Assembly: GCA_902786595.1 (NCBI GenBank)
Contig: CADADB010000001.1
Span: 67,172-131,171, forward strand
Source of the DNA: an uncultured Bacteroidota bacterium
Lineage (GTDB): Bacteria > Bacteroidota > Bacteroidia > Bacteroidales > WCHB1-69
Length of the DNA: 64,000 nt
Direction: 5' to 3'
Positions 26,854 to 35,780 of the stretch are shown in pieces (positions within the stretch are counted from its first letter, which is position 1; every line of letters begins with the position of its first letter). Made by a program: the position numbers and the translations under genes. A model generated the notes under the pieces. The model had not been told where the DNA came from. It saw only the letters and a program-made list of their open reading frames with translations, and ran no database searches.

Positions 26854-28155
26854 TTAACGATGAATCAGTTTTTTTGTTGTTTTATGGCCTGATTCGTTGC
26901 TAAATACCACTAAATAGACGCCTTTGCGAAAAGGGAAAGAATAGCTTAAACGGTGAGCCCCGGCATCCAATTGCTCATGCTGGTTCAGGACAAGGCGGCC
27001 GTCCGACGTATAAACACGGATGGTGAACTCTTCCGCGTTGTCATTCTGGAGGTCAACGTACAGCGTTTCCTGCACGGGATTGGTTACGTTTACTAGAAAA
27101 TCAGGTTTGTAAGCGGGAATACCGACATGGGCGTCTATGGTCATGTCCATGATGACTGGCAAATGGTCGGATTGCTGATAAAGGGCGCTGGCCACATTGG
27201 AGGGGATGGAATTGTTGAAGGGAGATATGACGGATCCGTTGAAACGCGCACCATCCTGACCTAAAGCATGATAGGAACCATCTACGATGTGTATTCGGTC
27301 ACTGCCATAATAAATGTATGGCGATGTTAGGATGATGTCAAATCGATCATCCAAGCCGCCGCTGGAAAAGCAGTCTGCTTCTTGTGAGTGTGTGGATTGA
27401 GTGTGCAGCGATGAAAACTGGGAATTGTTGTGCCAATATCCAGGACTGTTCGCGGGGTCGTAAAAACGGTACAGACTGTTGGGATATTCAGTAAGCTCTA
27501 TGTATGCAGGTTCATCGCTGTGATAGATATTGAAATCACCAGACAAGGTGTAGTTTCCAGGCAAACCCGAGGAGGCAATGCGGTTCATCAGCTTTTGCGT
27601 CTGAGCAAGGCGGTCTTGTTCGTTGGATGGATAGCTGCCGGCTTTCAAATGCGCAATCCAAAATGTTGAGAAGATGGTGTCACCACTGTCCAAATTATCT
27701 GCGTTATAATAGAAAGTGTATCCGTTAATATCTCGGTATGAGGTGGTTATGTTGGTGGATTTGTATAGAGTCAACTTACGTGAATCGTAATAGATCATGT
27801 TGGCGATGGCTCCGCCCGACTGGTTGGTGAGCGGTCCGCGACGATAGTAATTAATGCCATCGGTATTGATGGCGTTGTTAAGCAACCGGTCGGCATACTG
27901 GTTTTGCGACCCAATCTCGCAGACACACATCACGGTCGGTTTCACATATTGGAAGATGGTCTTGATGTTGGCGTCTTTCGAGTCCAGATTGTTGCTCAAG
28001 GTGTTGCAGTCGGAAATGCCGGAGGTGTTCGTATAGTACATCAGATTGTATTGCATCATGCGAATGGTGTCCGGTCCTTGGGCAAAAACACCCTCCACCG
28101 CTGAGACCAGCAGTAGCCCGAAAACAGTTATGCACAAATACAAACGATGCCTCAT
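26854..28155 (-). CDS. Secreted endonuclease/exonuclease/phosphatase family protein with T9SS sorting domain
   Basis: A 433-residue protein with a Sec signal peptide (about 1-26). The EEP domain (about 28-340) shows its usual landmarks: MQYNLMYY at the start, CEIGSQ (metal-binding Glu), FWIAHLKAG, LSGDFNIY (Asp/Asn) and a late SDHLPVIMDM (Asp-His). It may be a secreted nuclease or phosphodiesterase. The last 80 residues form a type A T9SS domain (NPVQETLYVDLQN, TSDGRLVLNQ, FRKGVYLVVFSN, KKLIHR). It is the second T9SS cargo in the window, after the C10 protease. The next minus-strand gene upstream (FMN-binding protein, 28186) ends 31 bp before this start. Confidence 0.88.
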   Translation of the reverse strand: MRHRLYLCITVFGLLLVSAVEGVFAQGPDTIRMMQYNLMYYTNTSGISDCNTLSNNLDSKDANIKTIFQYVKPTVMCVCEIGSQNQYADRLLNNAINTDGINYYRRGPLTNQSGGAIANMIYYDSRKLTLYKSTNITTSYRDINGYTFYYNADNLDSGDTIFSTFWIAHLKAGSYPSNEQDRLAQTQKLMNRIASSGLPGNYTLSGDFNIYHSDEPAYIELTEYPNSLYRFYDPANSPGYWHNNSQFSSLHTQSTHSQEADCFSSGGLDDRFDIILTSPYIYYGSDRIHIVDGSYHALGQDGARFNGSVISPFNNSIPSNVASALYQQSDHLPVIMDMTIDAHVGIPAYKPDFLVNVTNPVQETLYVDLQNDNAEEFTIRVYTSDGRLVLNQHEQLDAGAHRLSYSFPFRKGVYLVVFSNESGHKTTKKLIHR

Positions 28156-28185
28156 CCCTTTGATTTTCCCTATTGCCTGCCTGAC

Positions 28186-28593
28186 TTACTTCTTGTGTTT
28201 CTGATAGTAGTTGACCCCAAGCCGGACATTTTCCTTGACGGCGTTGGAGGAATAAGTGGCACCAGTCACGGCATCCACATTGGCGGAAGCGGCTTGTTTC
28301 ACGGTCATTCCGTTCCATTTTTTGAGCAACCCGGTCTTCACCATTTCGAAGAAACGCGGGGTTTCGTCATTGGGAAGCGCCTCGATTTTTTCAATTTTGT
28401 CCCCTTTGATGTAAATGTTCAGTGGGGTAGGGCCATTGTAACCCTGTACATCCGCTCCCAGTTTGGTAGTGTTTACAATGTAAACGCCGTTTTTCTTGGT
28501 CATGACATCATCACCGGATGTGGCACAGATTAACACTAAAGCCGCCACGGCAACCATCACAACGCACAGAATTCCATACAACCATTTTTTCAT
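28186..28593 (-). CDS. FMN-binding domain protein (NqrC/RnfG-type), membrane-anchored
   Basis: A 135-residue protein with one N-terminal membrane or signal segment (about 4-24) and a small FMN_bind domain. The flavinylation motif is complete: Asp107-AV-Thr110-Gly-Ala-Thr113 (VDAVTGATYSS), where the second Thr would carry FMN through a phosphoester bond, normally installed by ApbE. It may pass electrons in extracytoplasmic redox chemistry. No apbE, nqr or rnf gene is in the window. The T9SS EEP gene follows 31 bp downstream and may be cotranscribed. Confidence 0.88.
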   Translation of the reverse strand: MKKWLYGILCVVMVAVAALVLICATSGDDVMTKKNGVYIVNTTKLGADVQGYNGPTPLNIYIKGDKIEKIEALPNDETPRFFEMVKTGLLKKWNGMTVKQAASANVDAVTGATYSSNAVKENVRLGVNYYQKHKK

Positions 28594-28657
28594 AATCCTA
28601 TAATCGTTTGGTTAACAATAATTTACAAAACAAATTCCACTATAAGTGAGAATTTGG

Positions 28658-28665
28658 CAAAGGTA
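28658..28665 (-). promoter_or_regulatory. -7 promoter box (TACCTTTG) for the FMN-binding gene
   Basis: The minus strand reads TACCTTTGCC, matching TAnnTTTG, 65 bp before the ATG. Confidence 0.45.
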
Positions 28666-28704
28666 CAATAAATTACGAATGCGCGGTCAAAAGAAATTGT
28701 TGTT

Positions 28705-28732
28705 GTAGAGACGTTGCGCGTAACGACTCTAC
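28705..28732. repeat. Palindromic intergenic repeat (GTAGAG family), imperfect copy
   Basis: A 28-bp near palindrome beginning GTAGAGACGTT and ending AACGACTCTAC (one mismatch). It lies between the minus-strand acyltransferase stop and the FMN-binding gene promoter, and belongs to the same family as 37929, 42604 and 59684. Confidence 0.7.
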
Positions 28733-28751
28733 GAGTGCCGAAACAGAGCTG

Positions 28752-29735
28752 TCACAGCACCATCAGGTTGCAACCGCGGATTTGAGCGTGATCGAGGCGG
28801 CCAAGCACTTCAATGCCTTTCGGGTGTCGTCGGCCGAGGTCTTCGGTGGCGATGAACGAACAACTGTAAATATTGGCCAAATCGATAACATTAATGACAC
28901 CGGTGCCGACAGTATTGCTGCCGTCTAAAGGGTCTTTTTCATTGCGGAGGCGCAGGCGCATCCAAGGCGGAGTGGCGAAGATGTTGCCTCCTTTGCTGTA
29001 TGCTTGCGACAGCAGTTCGCACATGCCATATTCAGAATGGATGTCCGGCACGCCGAAAGATTTGCAAAGCGTGTCATACAGCTCCTCTTTCACCATCTCT
29101 TTCCGGCGACCTTTCATTCCGCCTGTCTCAAACACAATAAGTTCTGGAAAATCCAGTGTGTATTTTTCGGCAAAATCCAATAGAGCAAAAGTCACGCCCC
29201 ATAAGATTGTTTTTTGCTTGTTATCACGCAGTTGGATGAGTTTTTTGTATAGATCTTCGTGATTATAAAGATAATAACCACTTTCCTTGGAGTGCGACTG
29301 ACGCATCAGCGAGTCCATCATATACACCAAGGAGGAATGCTTCTGTTCCAGATAATTGGGTAGGAGGGCCAGGAAGGTATAGTCGGACGGAGCCCCATAA
29401 AAATAACGGAATCCTTCCGTCAGACTCGTTTGGTAGATGATTGCATCTTTGATAAGATGCTTGGATTGTTGCATTCCCGTAGTGCCGCTGCTGCGGAAAG
29501 TCAGGGCTGGCGTAAATGGGGTGGTTTTGACCTCGTGGGTCTTAAAAAACGAAATGGGCAAGAAGGGAATGTCCTCCAGATGATGAATGTCTTCTTTTTT
29601 AACGTTAAGAAGCTGACAATATGAGCGATATGTTGGATTGTGGTCGAATTGGAAACGAAAAACGAACAATGCCGATTCCTCGAATTCAGCTTCGTTGCGG
29701 ATATGGAAAATCGAAAACGGATTCAAGGTCTCCAT
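28752..29735 (-). CDS. LuxE/PaaK family acyl-protein synthetase-like protein
   Basis: A 327-residue protein of the LuxE-like branch of adenylate-forming/acyl-transfer enzymes. Landmarks: FLPISFFKTHEV, the phosphate loop FRSSGTTGMQQSKH (about 82-95), TGGMKGRRKEM, and the SEYGMCELLSQAYS segment with TEDLGRRHPKG near the C-terminus. Homologues sit in surface-polysaccharide or lipid loci of Bacteroidota, but the substrate is unknown. It overlaps gldD by 13 bp downstream on the same strand, so the two are translationally coupled. Confidence 0.85.
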   Translation of the reverse strand: METLNPFSIFHIRNEAEFEESALFVFRFQFDHNPTYRSYCQLLNVKKEDIHHLEDIPFLPISFFKTHEVKTTPFTPALTFRSSGTTGMQQSKHLIKDAIIYQTSLTEGFRYFYGAPSDYTFLALLPNYLEQKHSSLVYMMDSLMRQSHSKESGYYLYNHEDLYKKLIQLRDNKQKTILWGVTFALLDFAEKYTLDFPELIVFETGGMKGRRKEMVKEELYDTLCKSFGVPDIHSEYGMCELLSQAYSKGGNIFATPPWMRLRLRNEKDPLDGSNTVGTGVINVIDLANIYSCSFIATEDLGRRHPKGIEVLGRLDHAQIRGCNLMVL

Positions 29736-30316
29736 TCAAAAGTGTTTATGAGGTGCATGGCATCCTCTTTTAGATATTGGATGACGGGTTGCAGGGAGTC
29801 GTTGTTGGGCGTCTCATCAAAGTAAAGCGTGGCGCGGACGAAGCGGTGCGCGCTGTCGGTGAGCCAGAATTGAAACGGCGTGGCCACTTCCTTGCCGTAA
29901 ATCTCGTAGGTTTGTCCCCAAATGTGCGCTTCGGGATCTTTGATGACCGAATACTGCACGTCGTCGGCCTTCTGGTAATGGAATTTCACCATTTTGTCCT
30001 CCGAAATCATCAGGTTGCGCAAACTGTCTGCATTCTTGACCTCAAAACAGGTGAATCGGAGCGATGCTTTCAAATCAGGATAGGAAACGGTCATCCACAA
30101 AGTGTTGTCATTTGGCTTTTCGATCGTGGCGTTCGCGAAAACGGACTGTTCATATCGGAAAGGAAGGGTGGTATCCAATGTCCTGTATTGATGACCGGGA
30201 AGGTCAATACGGAAATAGCCCATCGGCTTTGGCTCAGGCAGAGGTTTCGGCTTACAGGCAGTAAAGATATTGCATAAACCCATTGTTATTAAAAGACAGA
30301 ACAGGGCTTTTTTCAT
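29723..30316 (-). CDS. gldD: GldD-like lipoprotein (gliding motility / T9SS associated)
   Basis: A 197-residue lipoprotein with signal MKKALFCLLITMGLCNIFTAC (lipidated Cys at about 21). The hallmark GYFRIDLPGHQY lies at about 33-44, followed by PFRYEQSVFANATIE and a C-terminal LIYFDETPNNDS-like region (TLYFDETPNNDSLQPVIQYLKEDAMHL), typical of GldD. In gliding Bacteroidota GldD is required for motility; in others it accompanies the type IX secretion machinery. The window also encodes two proteins with T9SS sorting domains, consistent with an active system. It overlaps the LuxE-like gene. Confidence 0.88.
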   Translation of the reverse strand: MKKALFCLLITMGLCNIFTACKPKPLPEPKPMGYFRIDLPGHQYRTLDTTLPFRYEQSVFANATIEKPNDNTLWMTVSYPDLKASLRFTCFEVKNADSLRNLMISEDKMVKFHYQKADDVQYSVIKDPEAHIWGQTYEIYGKEVATPFQFWLTDSAHRFVRATLYFDETPNNDSLQPVIQYLKEDAMHLINTFEWRP

Positions 30317-30334
30317 GAAGATGGAGATGTTTTC

Positions 30335-31195
30335 CTATAAATAGCTCTTTAGGTTCTTGTTTTTTGCATTTTGACGCAATCTTTTCAGGGCGCGCTCCTT
30401 GATTTGTCGCACGCGCTCGCGGGAGAGTTCCAGCTTGTCGCCGATTTCATCCAGCGTGTGTTCGTGCGAGGTGCCGATGCCGAAGAAAAGACGCAGAACA
30501 TCCGCTTCTTTGTCGGGGAGCGTCTTCAGCAAGTCGTTGATTTCTGACGACAGGGACTCTTTCATCAGCGAAGTGTCCGTGTTGTCGTCATTGTCATGCA
30601 CGAAGACGTCCACGAAACGGGTTTCCTCGTTTGGCGCGATGGGCGAGTCGATGGACTGGGGGTGGTTGTTCATCTTCATGATTTCCGCCACCTTATAGAC
30701 GGGCATATCCATGGCATTGGCGATTTCCTCCGTAGTGGGCAAACGATTTAGGGTCTGTTCCAAGCGAGCGGTCTCTTTTTTGATTTTGTTAATGACGCCT
30801 ACTTGGTTCAGCGGAAGTCTCACGATGCGCGACTGGTCGGCGATGGCCTGCAGGATGGCTTGGCGGATCCACCATACGGCGTAGGAGATGAACTTGAAGC
30901 CGCGCGTCTCGTCGAAACGTTGCGCGGCTTTGATAAGTCCGAGATTACCCTCGTTGATAAGGTCCTGCAGCCCGATTCCCTGATTCTGGTATTGTTTAGC
31001 TACGGACACCACAAAACGCAAATTGGTGGTAACCAACCTGTTGAGAGCGTCTTCGTCACCAGCTTTGATTTTGCGTGCAAGTTCCACCTCTTCATCGGCC
31101 CCGATCATCTGAACCTTGCTGATGTCGGACAAAAATCGCTCCAATGACGCGGAATCGCGGTTGGTGATGGATTTCGATATTTTTAATTGTCTCAT
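30335..31195 (-). CDS. RNA polymerase primary sigma factor (RpoD/SigA type)
   Basis: A 286-residue sigma-70 of the short Bacteroidota SigA type, without the long region 1.1. Region 1.2 (SLERFLSDISKVQMIGADEEVELARKI), 2.1-2.4 (RLVTTNLRFVVSVAKQYQNQG, DLINEGNLGLIKAAQRFDETRGFKFISYAVWWIRQAI), 3 and 4.2 (LDEIGDKLELSRERVRQIKERALKRLR) are all present. It should recognise the TAnnTTTG/-33 TTTG promoters seen across the window. It is 19 bp upstream of gldD; the upstream spacer to 31355 has no gene. Confidence 0.93.
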   Translation of the reverse strand: MRQLKISKSITNRDSASLERFLSDISKVQMIGADEEVELARKIKAGDEDALNRLVTTNLRFVVSVAKQYQNQGIGLQDLINEGNLGLIKAAQRFDETRGFKFISYAVWWIRQAILQAIADQSRIVRLPLNQVGVINKIKKETARLEQTLNRLPTTEEIANAMDMPVYKVAEIMKMNNHPQSIDSPIAPNEETRFVDVFVHDNDDNTDTSLMKESLSSEINDLLKTLPDKEADVLRLFFGIGTSHEHTLDEIGDKLELSRERVRQIKERALKRLRQNAKNKNLKSYL

Positions 31196-31354
31196 TTATA
31201 ATGACTTTTCTTTTCTACCAAGCTCTTGCCCCTGTCGGGGCTGCTCAAGGATTTATTCTTATGACTTTGGCTGTTAGCTATTGACCATTAAAAATTGACC
31301 ATTGAACAATGAACTATAAGCTTCAATAACCAATAACCTATAACCAATAACCAT
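31196..31354. other. 159-bp spacer with short repeats
   Basis: No gene is visible. It holds a small hairpin (GCCCCTGTCGGGGC) and, from about 31279, imperfect direct repeats of ATTGACCATT and of ccaataacc / ctataacc units up to 31351. No convincing promoter could be placed for the sigma factor gene. Confidence 0.5.
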
Positions 31355-32479
31355 TTATTTTTCAACCTTTTCTGTTGTACCTTTACTATTTAATAAAGTT
31401 ACATTTTTGGTTAAATTTTCTTTGTTTCTGACCAAAATGACGCTGACTTTGTCGCCAGGAGACTTTGTCTTGAGTACGCCGCGCACTTCTGCGAGACTGT
31501 TTACGGGCGTGTTGTCGATGTGTGTGATGACATCGCCTTCTTGGAACCCGTTTTGGGCTGCGGCGCCGTTGTCGGAAACTTCAGCCACATAGATGCCTTT
31601 CACATCGTTAAGGTTCAGCTCTTTAGCGTTAGTGGCATTCAGTTCCATAATGGAAACGCCGAGGTAAGCTTGCTGGGTCACGCCGAAGTGTTCGAGATCG
31701 TGGCAGATTTTTTGCACGATGTTGGAGGGGATGGCGAAGGAGTATCCAGTGTAATAGCCGTTGCCGGAGGCGATGGCGGTGTTGATGCCGACTAATTGAC
31801 CAGAAGCATTCACCAATGCGCCACCCGAGTTGCCGGAGTTGACGGCCGCGTCGGTCTGGAGATAGACCTCGTCAGACATGGTGTTGCGGCCGGTGCTGAG
31901 TTGGCGTGCTTTTGCACTGATGATACCAGCGGTGACCGTAGAGTTAAGACCCATAGGGTTGCCGATGGCCAGCACCCACTCACCGATGCGCACGGAATCG
32001 GAATTAGCGAACTTCAGGTAGGGTAAACGAGACTCGTTGATTTTGATGAGCGCGAGGTCGGAGGCGGGGTCGGTGCCGATGATTTCACCTTCGTATTCAC
32101 GCTTGTCGTTCAACGTAATCGTCACTTTTTCAGCATCTTCCACTACATGGTTGTTGGTCACGATATAACCGTCAGAGGAAATGATCACGCCAGAGCCGGC
32201 TGCTTGCACCGGGTAGGTGCTTGGAGCGGAACCGAAGAAATGCTCCCAGATGGTGCCGCCGAAGAAGTCATCCCACATAGAGTTTTTCTGCGTAAATTCG
32301 GTCTTGATATAGACGACAGCGTTCACAGACGACTCCGCCGCCTCAGTCAAATCGACATACTTTGCGGTGCGTGTTTCGGGCTGCGAACACCCGCTGTATG
32401 TGCAGGCGAAAATGGATAAAATTGCGATTAACAGAGCTTTAGAACAATTCATTGCTTTCATATTTACTATATTTTTCAT
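31355..32479 (-). CDS. Deg/HtrA-type periplasmic serine protease with PDZ domain
   Basis: A 374-residue S1C protease. The N-terminus has a signal region (about 10-30; CSKALLIAILSIFACTYSGCSQ, possibly a lipoprotein with Cys at the end). The trypsin-like domain contains the triad: His in TNNHVVEDAEKV (about 111), Asp in DPASDLALIKI (about 141) and Ser in NSGNSGGALVN (about 220). One PDZ domain follows (about 270-360), fewer than the two in DegP. ATG codons at 32461 and 32452 are alternative starts. It probably handles misfolded envelope proteins. Divergent from the rplU-rpmA operon. Confidence 0.92.
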   Translation of the reverse strand: MKNIVNMKAMNCSKALLIAILSIFACTYSGCSQPETRTAKYVDLTEAAESSVNAVVYIKTEFTQKNSMWDDFFGGTIWEHFFGSAPSTYPVQAAGSGVIISSDGYIVTNNHVVEDAEKVTITLNDKREYEGEIIGTDPASDLALIKINESRLPYLKFANSDSVRIGEWVLAIGNPMGLNSTVTAGIISAKARQLSTGRNTMSDEVYLQTDAAVNSGNSGGALVNASGQLVGINTAIASGNGYYTGYSFAIPSNIVQKICHDLEHFGVTQQAYLGVSIMELNATNAKELNLNDVKGIYVAEVSDNGAAAQNGFQEGDVITHIDNTPVNSLAEVRGVLKTKSPGDKVSVILVRNKENLTKNVTLLNSKGTTEKVEK

Positions 32480-32561
32480 TGTATAATTTTGTTGAAAACC
32501 TTATGATAACGGAAAAGTTTAAAAAAAATTGCATATAAACGGGTTGTATCAAAAAAAATCT

Positions 32562-32569
32562 TATTTTTG
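32562..32569 (+). promoter_or_regulatory. -7 promoter box (TATTTTTG) for rplU-rpmA
   Basis: TATTTTTGCCGCCC, 36 bp before rplU; a TTG at 32544 may belong to the -33 element. Confidence 0.6.
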
Positions 32570-32604
32570 CCGCCCAAAAAATTACAAACAAAAATTATAC
32601 CAAA

Positions 32605-32916
32605 ATGTACGCAATTGTAGAAATAGCCGGGCAACAATTCAAGGTTGAAAAAGACCGCAGAGTCTATGTTCAGCGCCTCAAGGCTGAAGAAGGTGCGCAA
32701 GTCACGTTTGACCGCGTAATGTTAGTTGACAATGACGGTGATGTCAAAGTGGGTACTCCGACCGTTTCCGGTGCCGCTGTAACCGCTACCGTTCTCCAAC
32801 ACTTAAAAGGTGACAAAGTTCTTGTGTTCAAGAAGAAAAGAAGAAAAGGTTATCAGAAACTGAATGGTCATCGTCAATGTTTGACCTCCATCAAGATTGA
32901 TAACATCGCTCTGTAA
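32605..32916 (+). CDS. rplU: 50S ribosomal protein L21
   Basis: 103 residues starting MYAIVEIAGQQFKVEKD, the conserved L21 start, and ending with the KKRRKGYQKLNGHRQ loop that contacts 23S rRNA. Full length. It heads a two-gene operon with rpmA, 37 bp downstream, the usual L21-L27 arrangement in bacteria. Confidence 0.97.
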   Translation: MYAIVEIAGQQFKVEKDRRVYVQRLKAEEGAQVTFDRVMLVDNDGDVKVGTPTVSGAAVTATVLQHLKGDKVLVFKKKRRKGYQKLNGHRQCLTSIKIDNIAL

Positions 32917-32953
32917 AAATTAGTATTAACGATTAAGATTAAAATTAAGACTT

Positions 32954-33217
32954 ATGGCTCATAAAAAAGGTGTCGGTAGTTCTCAGAACGGCCGCGAATC
33001 AGCGAGTAAAAGATTAGGTTTGAAGATCTTCGGTGGTCAGTTCGCCAAAGCTGGCAACATCATCGTCCGCCAAAGAGGTACCGTTCACAACCCTGGCAAG
33101 AACGTGGGTATGGGTAAAGACCACACGCTCTTCGCTTTGTGCGACGGCATTGTCGAATTCAAGAAAACCTACAAAGACAGATCTTACGTTTCTGTCGTTC
33201 CTGCCACGCAAGAGTAG
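32954..33217 (+). CDS. rpmA: 50S ribosomal protein L27
   Basis: 87 residues, [20 protein letters not shown], full length. The N-terminal tail reaching the peptidyl-transferase centre starts directly at Met-Ala-His-Lys-Lys, so there is no N-terminal extension needing Prp-type cleavage as in Firmicutes. Second gene of the rplU-rpmA operon; tRNA-Thr lies 64 bp downstream with its own promoter. Confidence 0.97.
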   Translation: MAHKKGVGSSQNGRESASKRLGLKIFGGQFAKAGNIIVRQRGTVHNPGKNVGMGKDHTLFALCDGIVEFKKTYKDRSYVSVVPATQE

Positions 33218-33260
33218 GAAATAAAAAATCGCGCGGCGTCTTGGATATTGAAAAAAAGTG

Positions 33261-33268
33261 TATCTTTG
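33261..33268 (+). promoter_or_regulatory. -7 promoter box (TATCTTTG) for tRNA-Thr
   Basis: TATCTTTGCCGCGC ends 13 bp before the tRNA; a TTGG at 33241 is a candidate -33 element. Confidence 0.6.
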
Positions 33269-33281
33269 CCGCGCAAAACCA

Positions 33282-33354
<73 letters not shown>

Positions 33355-33360
33355 CAATAA

Positions 33361-33386
33361 AAAGAGGAAGCGATCGCTTCCTCTTT
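33361..33386. terminator. Bidirectional intrinsic terminator between tRNA-Thr and the PfkB kinase gene
   Basis: A perfect 26-bp palindrome (AAAGAGGAAGCGA plus its complement) followed by T7, placed between the converging tRNA-Thr and kinase genes, 2 bp from the latter's stop. Confidence 0.85.
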
Positions 33387-33388
33387 TT

Positions 33389-34354
33389 TTATTTCAATTT
33401 TTCCACTTCAGACCAGACCTCATCGGGGAGTTTGGCACCGACATATTCAATGAGTCGGGAGGATAGATAGGATGCCAAATTTCCGGATTTCAAGGCGTTG
33501 TAGCCGTTGATGTAACCATAGAGGAATCCGGATGCGTAAATGTCGCCTGCACCAGTCGTGTCAATGCGTTGTGCATCTACGGGAGAAATGGTGGTTACCT
33601 CGCCGTTCATCTTGATGTAGGAACCGTCTTTGCCGACCTTCACGATGGCGATAGGGCACGATTCGGATAGCACGTGCAATGCCTCCACATTTTCCACGCC
33701 GGCAAAAGCTTTGGCCTCCTCTTCGTTGGCGAAGATGATATCAACGTAGTCGCGCAGCAGCATCTTGACAAAATCTAAGTTGCTCTCTATCAGGTTATAG
33801 CTGGCCATATCCATGGAAATCTGAAGTCCATGCTCCTTGGCTTTCTGACAAACTGACAGTATCAAGTCATGGTTGAAGATGAGGTATCCTTCAATATGGA
33901 TAATGTCGTAGTTATCAAGGATTTGCTCGTCCACTTCATCGGGTTGCATGGTGGCAGCCGCACCGAGATACGTGGCGAAGGTGCGTTCCGCGTTGGAGGA
34001 GATGAACGTGATGGCGACGCCGGTATCTTCTTTGGATTCAATAAGATGAGGAATTACACCGAAACGAGTACAACCTTCACGGAAGAGTTGTCCCATTTTA
34101 TCGTTGCCCACTTTGCCGATGTAACCGGCTTCAGCGCCCAAACGGGCCAAACCGTGGATGGTGTTGGAAGTGGAGCCGCCGGTAGCCAGTGTTTGCGGCA
34201 TTCCGGCGATGACCTCCAGAATTTCGCGTTTCCGCTGTGAGTCAATCATTTCCATGCCGCCCTTCTGCAATCCTAAGCGGTCGAGAATTTCATCATTATC
34301 AATATGCACCAGAATGTCCACCAGTGCATTGCCGATTCCTAATATTTTCTTCAT
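33389..34354 (-). CDS. PfkB family sugar/nucleoside kinase (adenosine kinase-like)
   Basis: About 321 residues from ATG 34354 (MKKILGIGNALVDILVHI); an ATG 11 codons upstream would leave the -7 box within the coding region. Features: GGSTSNTIHGLARLG (substrate-binding GG motif), GVAITFISSNAERTF, and the PfkB C-terminal signature DTTGAGDIYASGFLYGY with the catalytic Asp. Bacteroidota proteins with this N-terminus are usually annotated adenosine kinase; ribokinase-like specificity cannot be excluded. A -7 box at 34376-34383 lies inside the 3' end of the upstream AlgJ-like gene. Confidence 0.88.
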   Translation of the reverse strand: MKKILGIGNALVDILVHIDNDEILDRLGLQKGGMEMIDSQRKREILEVIAGMPQTLATGGSTSNTIHGLARLGAEAGYIGKVGNDKMGQLFREGCTRFGVIPHLIESKEDTGVAITFISSNAERTFATYLGAAATMQPDEVDEQILDNYDIIHIEGYLIFNHDLILSVCQKAKEHGLQISMDMASYNLIESNLDFVKMLLRDYVDIIFANEEEAKAFAGVENVEALHVLSESCPIAIVKVGKDGSYIKMNGEVTTISPVDAQRIDTTGAGDIYASGFLYGYINGYNALKSGNLASYLSSRLIEYVGAKLPDEVWSEVEKLK

Positions 34355-34361
34355 TATTTCG

Positions 34362-35771
34362 CTATTTTGAACGGGCAAAGATAGCATTTTTGCGGATACG
34401 TGCCAGGTTTTTGTTCCTGGAGACAGGGAGCTGATCGTCGCTCAATTCTCCAAAGAAATCCTCAGGATTAGTGCGGAACATAAATAAGACATTGTCATAC
34501 AGTACATCATCTATACTTCGGTTGCTCTTTTTGGCAATTGACAAATATTCGGAGTATTCCGGATAACCGTAAAACTTAATCTCTCTCATCATCTTGTGCG
34601 CAGCAGAATCAATGGCAGCTTGGTCATAACAAAGATGCAACAGGGCTCTCGGCAAATAGTAACTGCTGAATTCATAGAGTGTCACAGGATTATAGATGAG
34701 CATGATATAGTCTGGGCGCATCAATTCCTGCTCAATGTCCACCTCCAACGTGGTCGTATGCTCGTCATCGCCATAAATCGTGCTGTTGTAATACCAGTAG
34801 AGGTATTTCTGGAAAACCTCCCATATCGGGGTGGAGCCGGCAATATTAAAGAAATAGGAGTCGCCAACAGCCAGGAAATTCGGTCTTTCCGCCGTAGAGT
34901 CCTCTTTGATGCTCACATCGGCGTAAATATTCGGTCGCGACTTGATGGGGAAAGCTAAATTGAGGACTTTTTCCAAATCATTGTCGGGATCCCGGGTTTC
35001 CGCAGGGTACCTTTCACCAATATCCAGATTGATAAGATTCTGATTACCTAAGACTTCCATATATCGAAGAATGGAGTCAAAGGCATAGACAGAGGCAATA
35101 TTGCTCCAGTGCGTGCCGCCCGACGGGAAGAGCGGATAATCCACAGAATCCTTGATGCTTCTGAAATAGGAGACGAAGTCAATGTAGTTCACTCCGGTCT
35201 CATCAAACCGCTTTTTGTAATAATCGTAGGCGTGGAGCCCGTCTGGTCGGATATACGTTGTGTTTTTAGGTAGATACTCCGGATAAATCGCATCTTTACA
35301 AGGAGCGATGACGAGAAAAAGATGGATGTTGTGCTCTTCCAGCAACTCTTGCACTTTCTTGAAACGCTGCACTTCAGTCTCGAAAGTCCTACGCATTTCG
35401 TCGTTGTCGGCGGCATAGTTGTACATCAGACTCTCGTAGTAATCCCGGACATGTGTCTCCTCGAACAACCAGTCTTTTTTCCCGCGCACCACAGTGGCGT
35501 TGTTCGATTCCCGGAAACAGCCCCAAAGAAATTGGTTGTAGCCCCTGATCAACCACTCACGAAAACCGAAATGTTCCCGCAGATAATTCTCCGATTCGTT
35601 CTGAAAAGAACCGTCTGTGTAGTTTTTCAAGGTCAGTTTTGGCTTTTCGGTTTCAATGGTGACCCCTTGAAGCGGCTCAAGTTTGACAACTCCGGTAACC
35701 GTTTGGAGCAGGAAGACAACCATGATTGCTATCGTGCTAAAAAACAATATCTTATGGAAATGCTTTCTCAT
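34362..35771 (-). CDS. AlgJ/AlgX-like (DHHW-type) SGNH acetyltransferase partner
   Basis: A 469-residue protein with one N-terminal membrane anchor (about 7-27, ILFFSTIAIMVVFLLQTV) and an exported SGNH-hydrolase-like domain. Landmarks: GKKDWLFEETH, FLVIAPCKDAIYPEYLP, GGTHWSNIASVYAFDSI (the DHHW/THW equivalent) and LAVGDSYFFNIAG (the GDS block). Such proteins take acetyl groups from an MBOAT partner and attach them to a polysaccharide outside the membrane. It starts 9 bp after the MBOAT gene's stop. The polymer is unknown; alginate itself is unlikely without other alg genes. Confidence 0.87.
   Translation of the reverse strand: MRKHFHKILFFSTIAIMVVFLLQTVTGVVKLEPLQGVTIETEKPKLTLKNYTDGSFQNESENYLREHFGFREWLIRGYNQFLWGCFRESNNATVVRGKKDWLFEETHVRDYYESLMYNYAADNDEMRRTFETEVQRFKKVQELLEEHNIHLFLVIAPCKDAIYPEYLPKNTTYIRPDGLHAYDYYKKRFDETGVNYIDFVSYFRSIKDSVDYPLFPSGGTHWSNIASVYAFDSILRYMEVLGNQNLINLDIGERYPAETRDPDNDLEKVLNLAFPIKSRPNIYADVSIKEDSTAERPNFLAVGDSYFFNIAGSTPIWEVFQKYLYWYYNSTIYGDDEHTTTLEVDIEQELMRPDYIMLIYNPVTLYEFSSYYLPRALLHLCYDQAAIDSAAHKMMREIKFYGYPEYSEYLSIAKKSNRSIDDVLYDNVLFMFRTNPEDFFGELSDDQLPVSRNKNLARIRKNAIFARSK
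34376..34383 (-). promoter_or_regulatory. -7 promoter box (TATCTTTG) for the PfkB kinase gene
   Basis: The minus strand reads TATCTTTGCCCGTT, 22 bp before the kinase ATG and inside the end of the AlgJ-like gene. It would make kinase transcription independent of the acetylation pair. Confidence 0.5.
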
Positions 35772-35780
35772 GGTTGAATC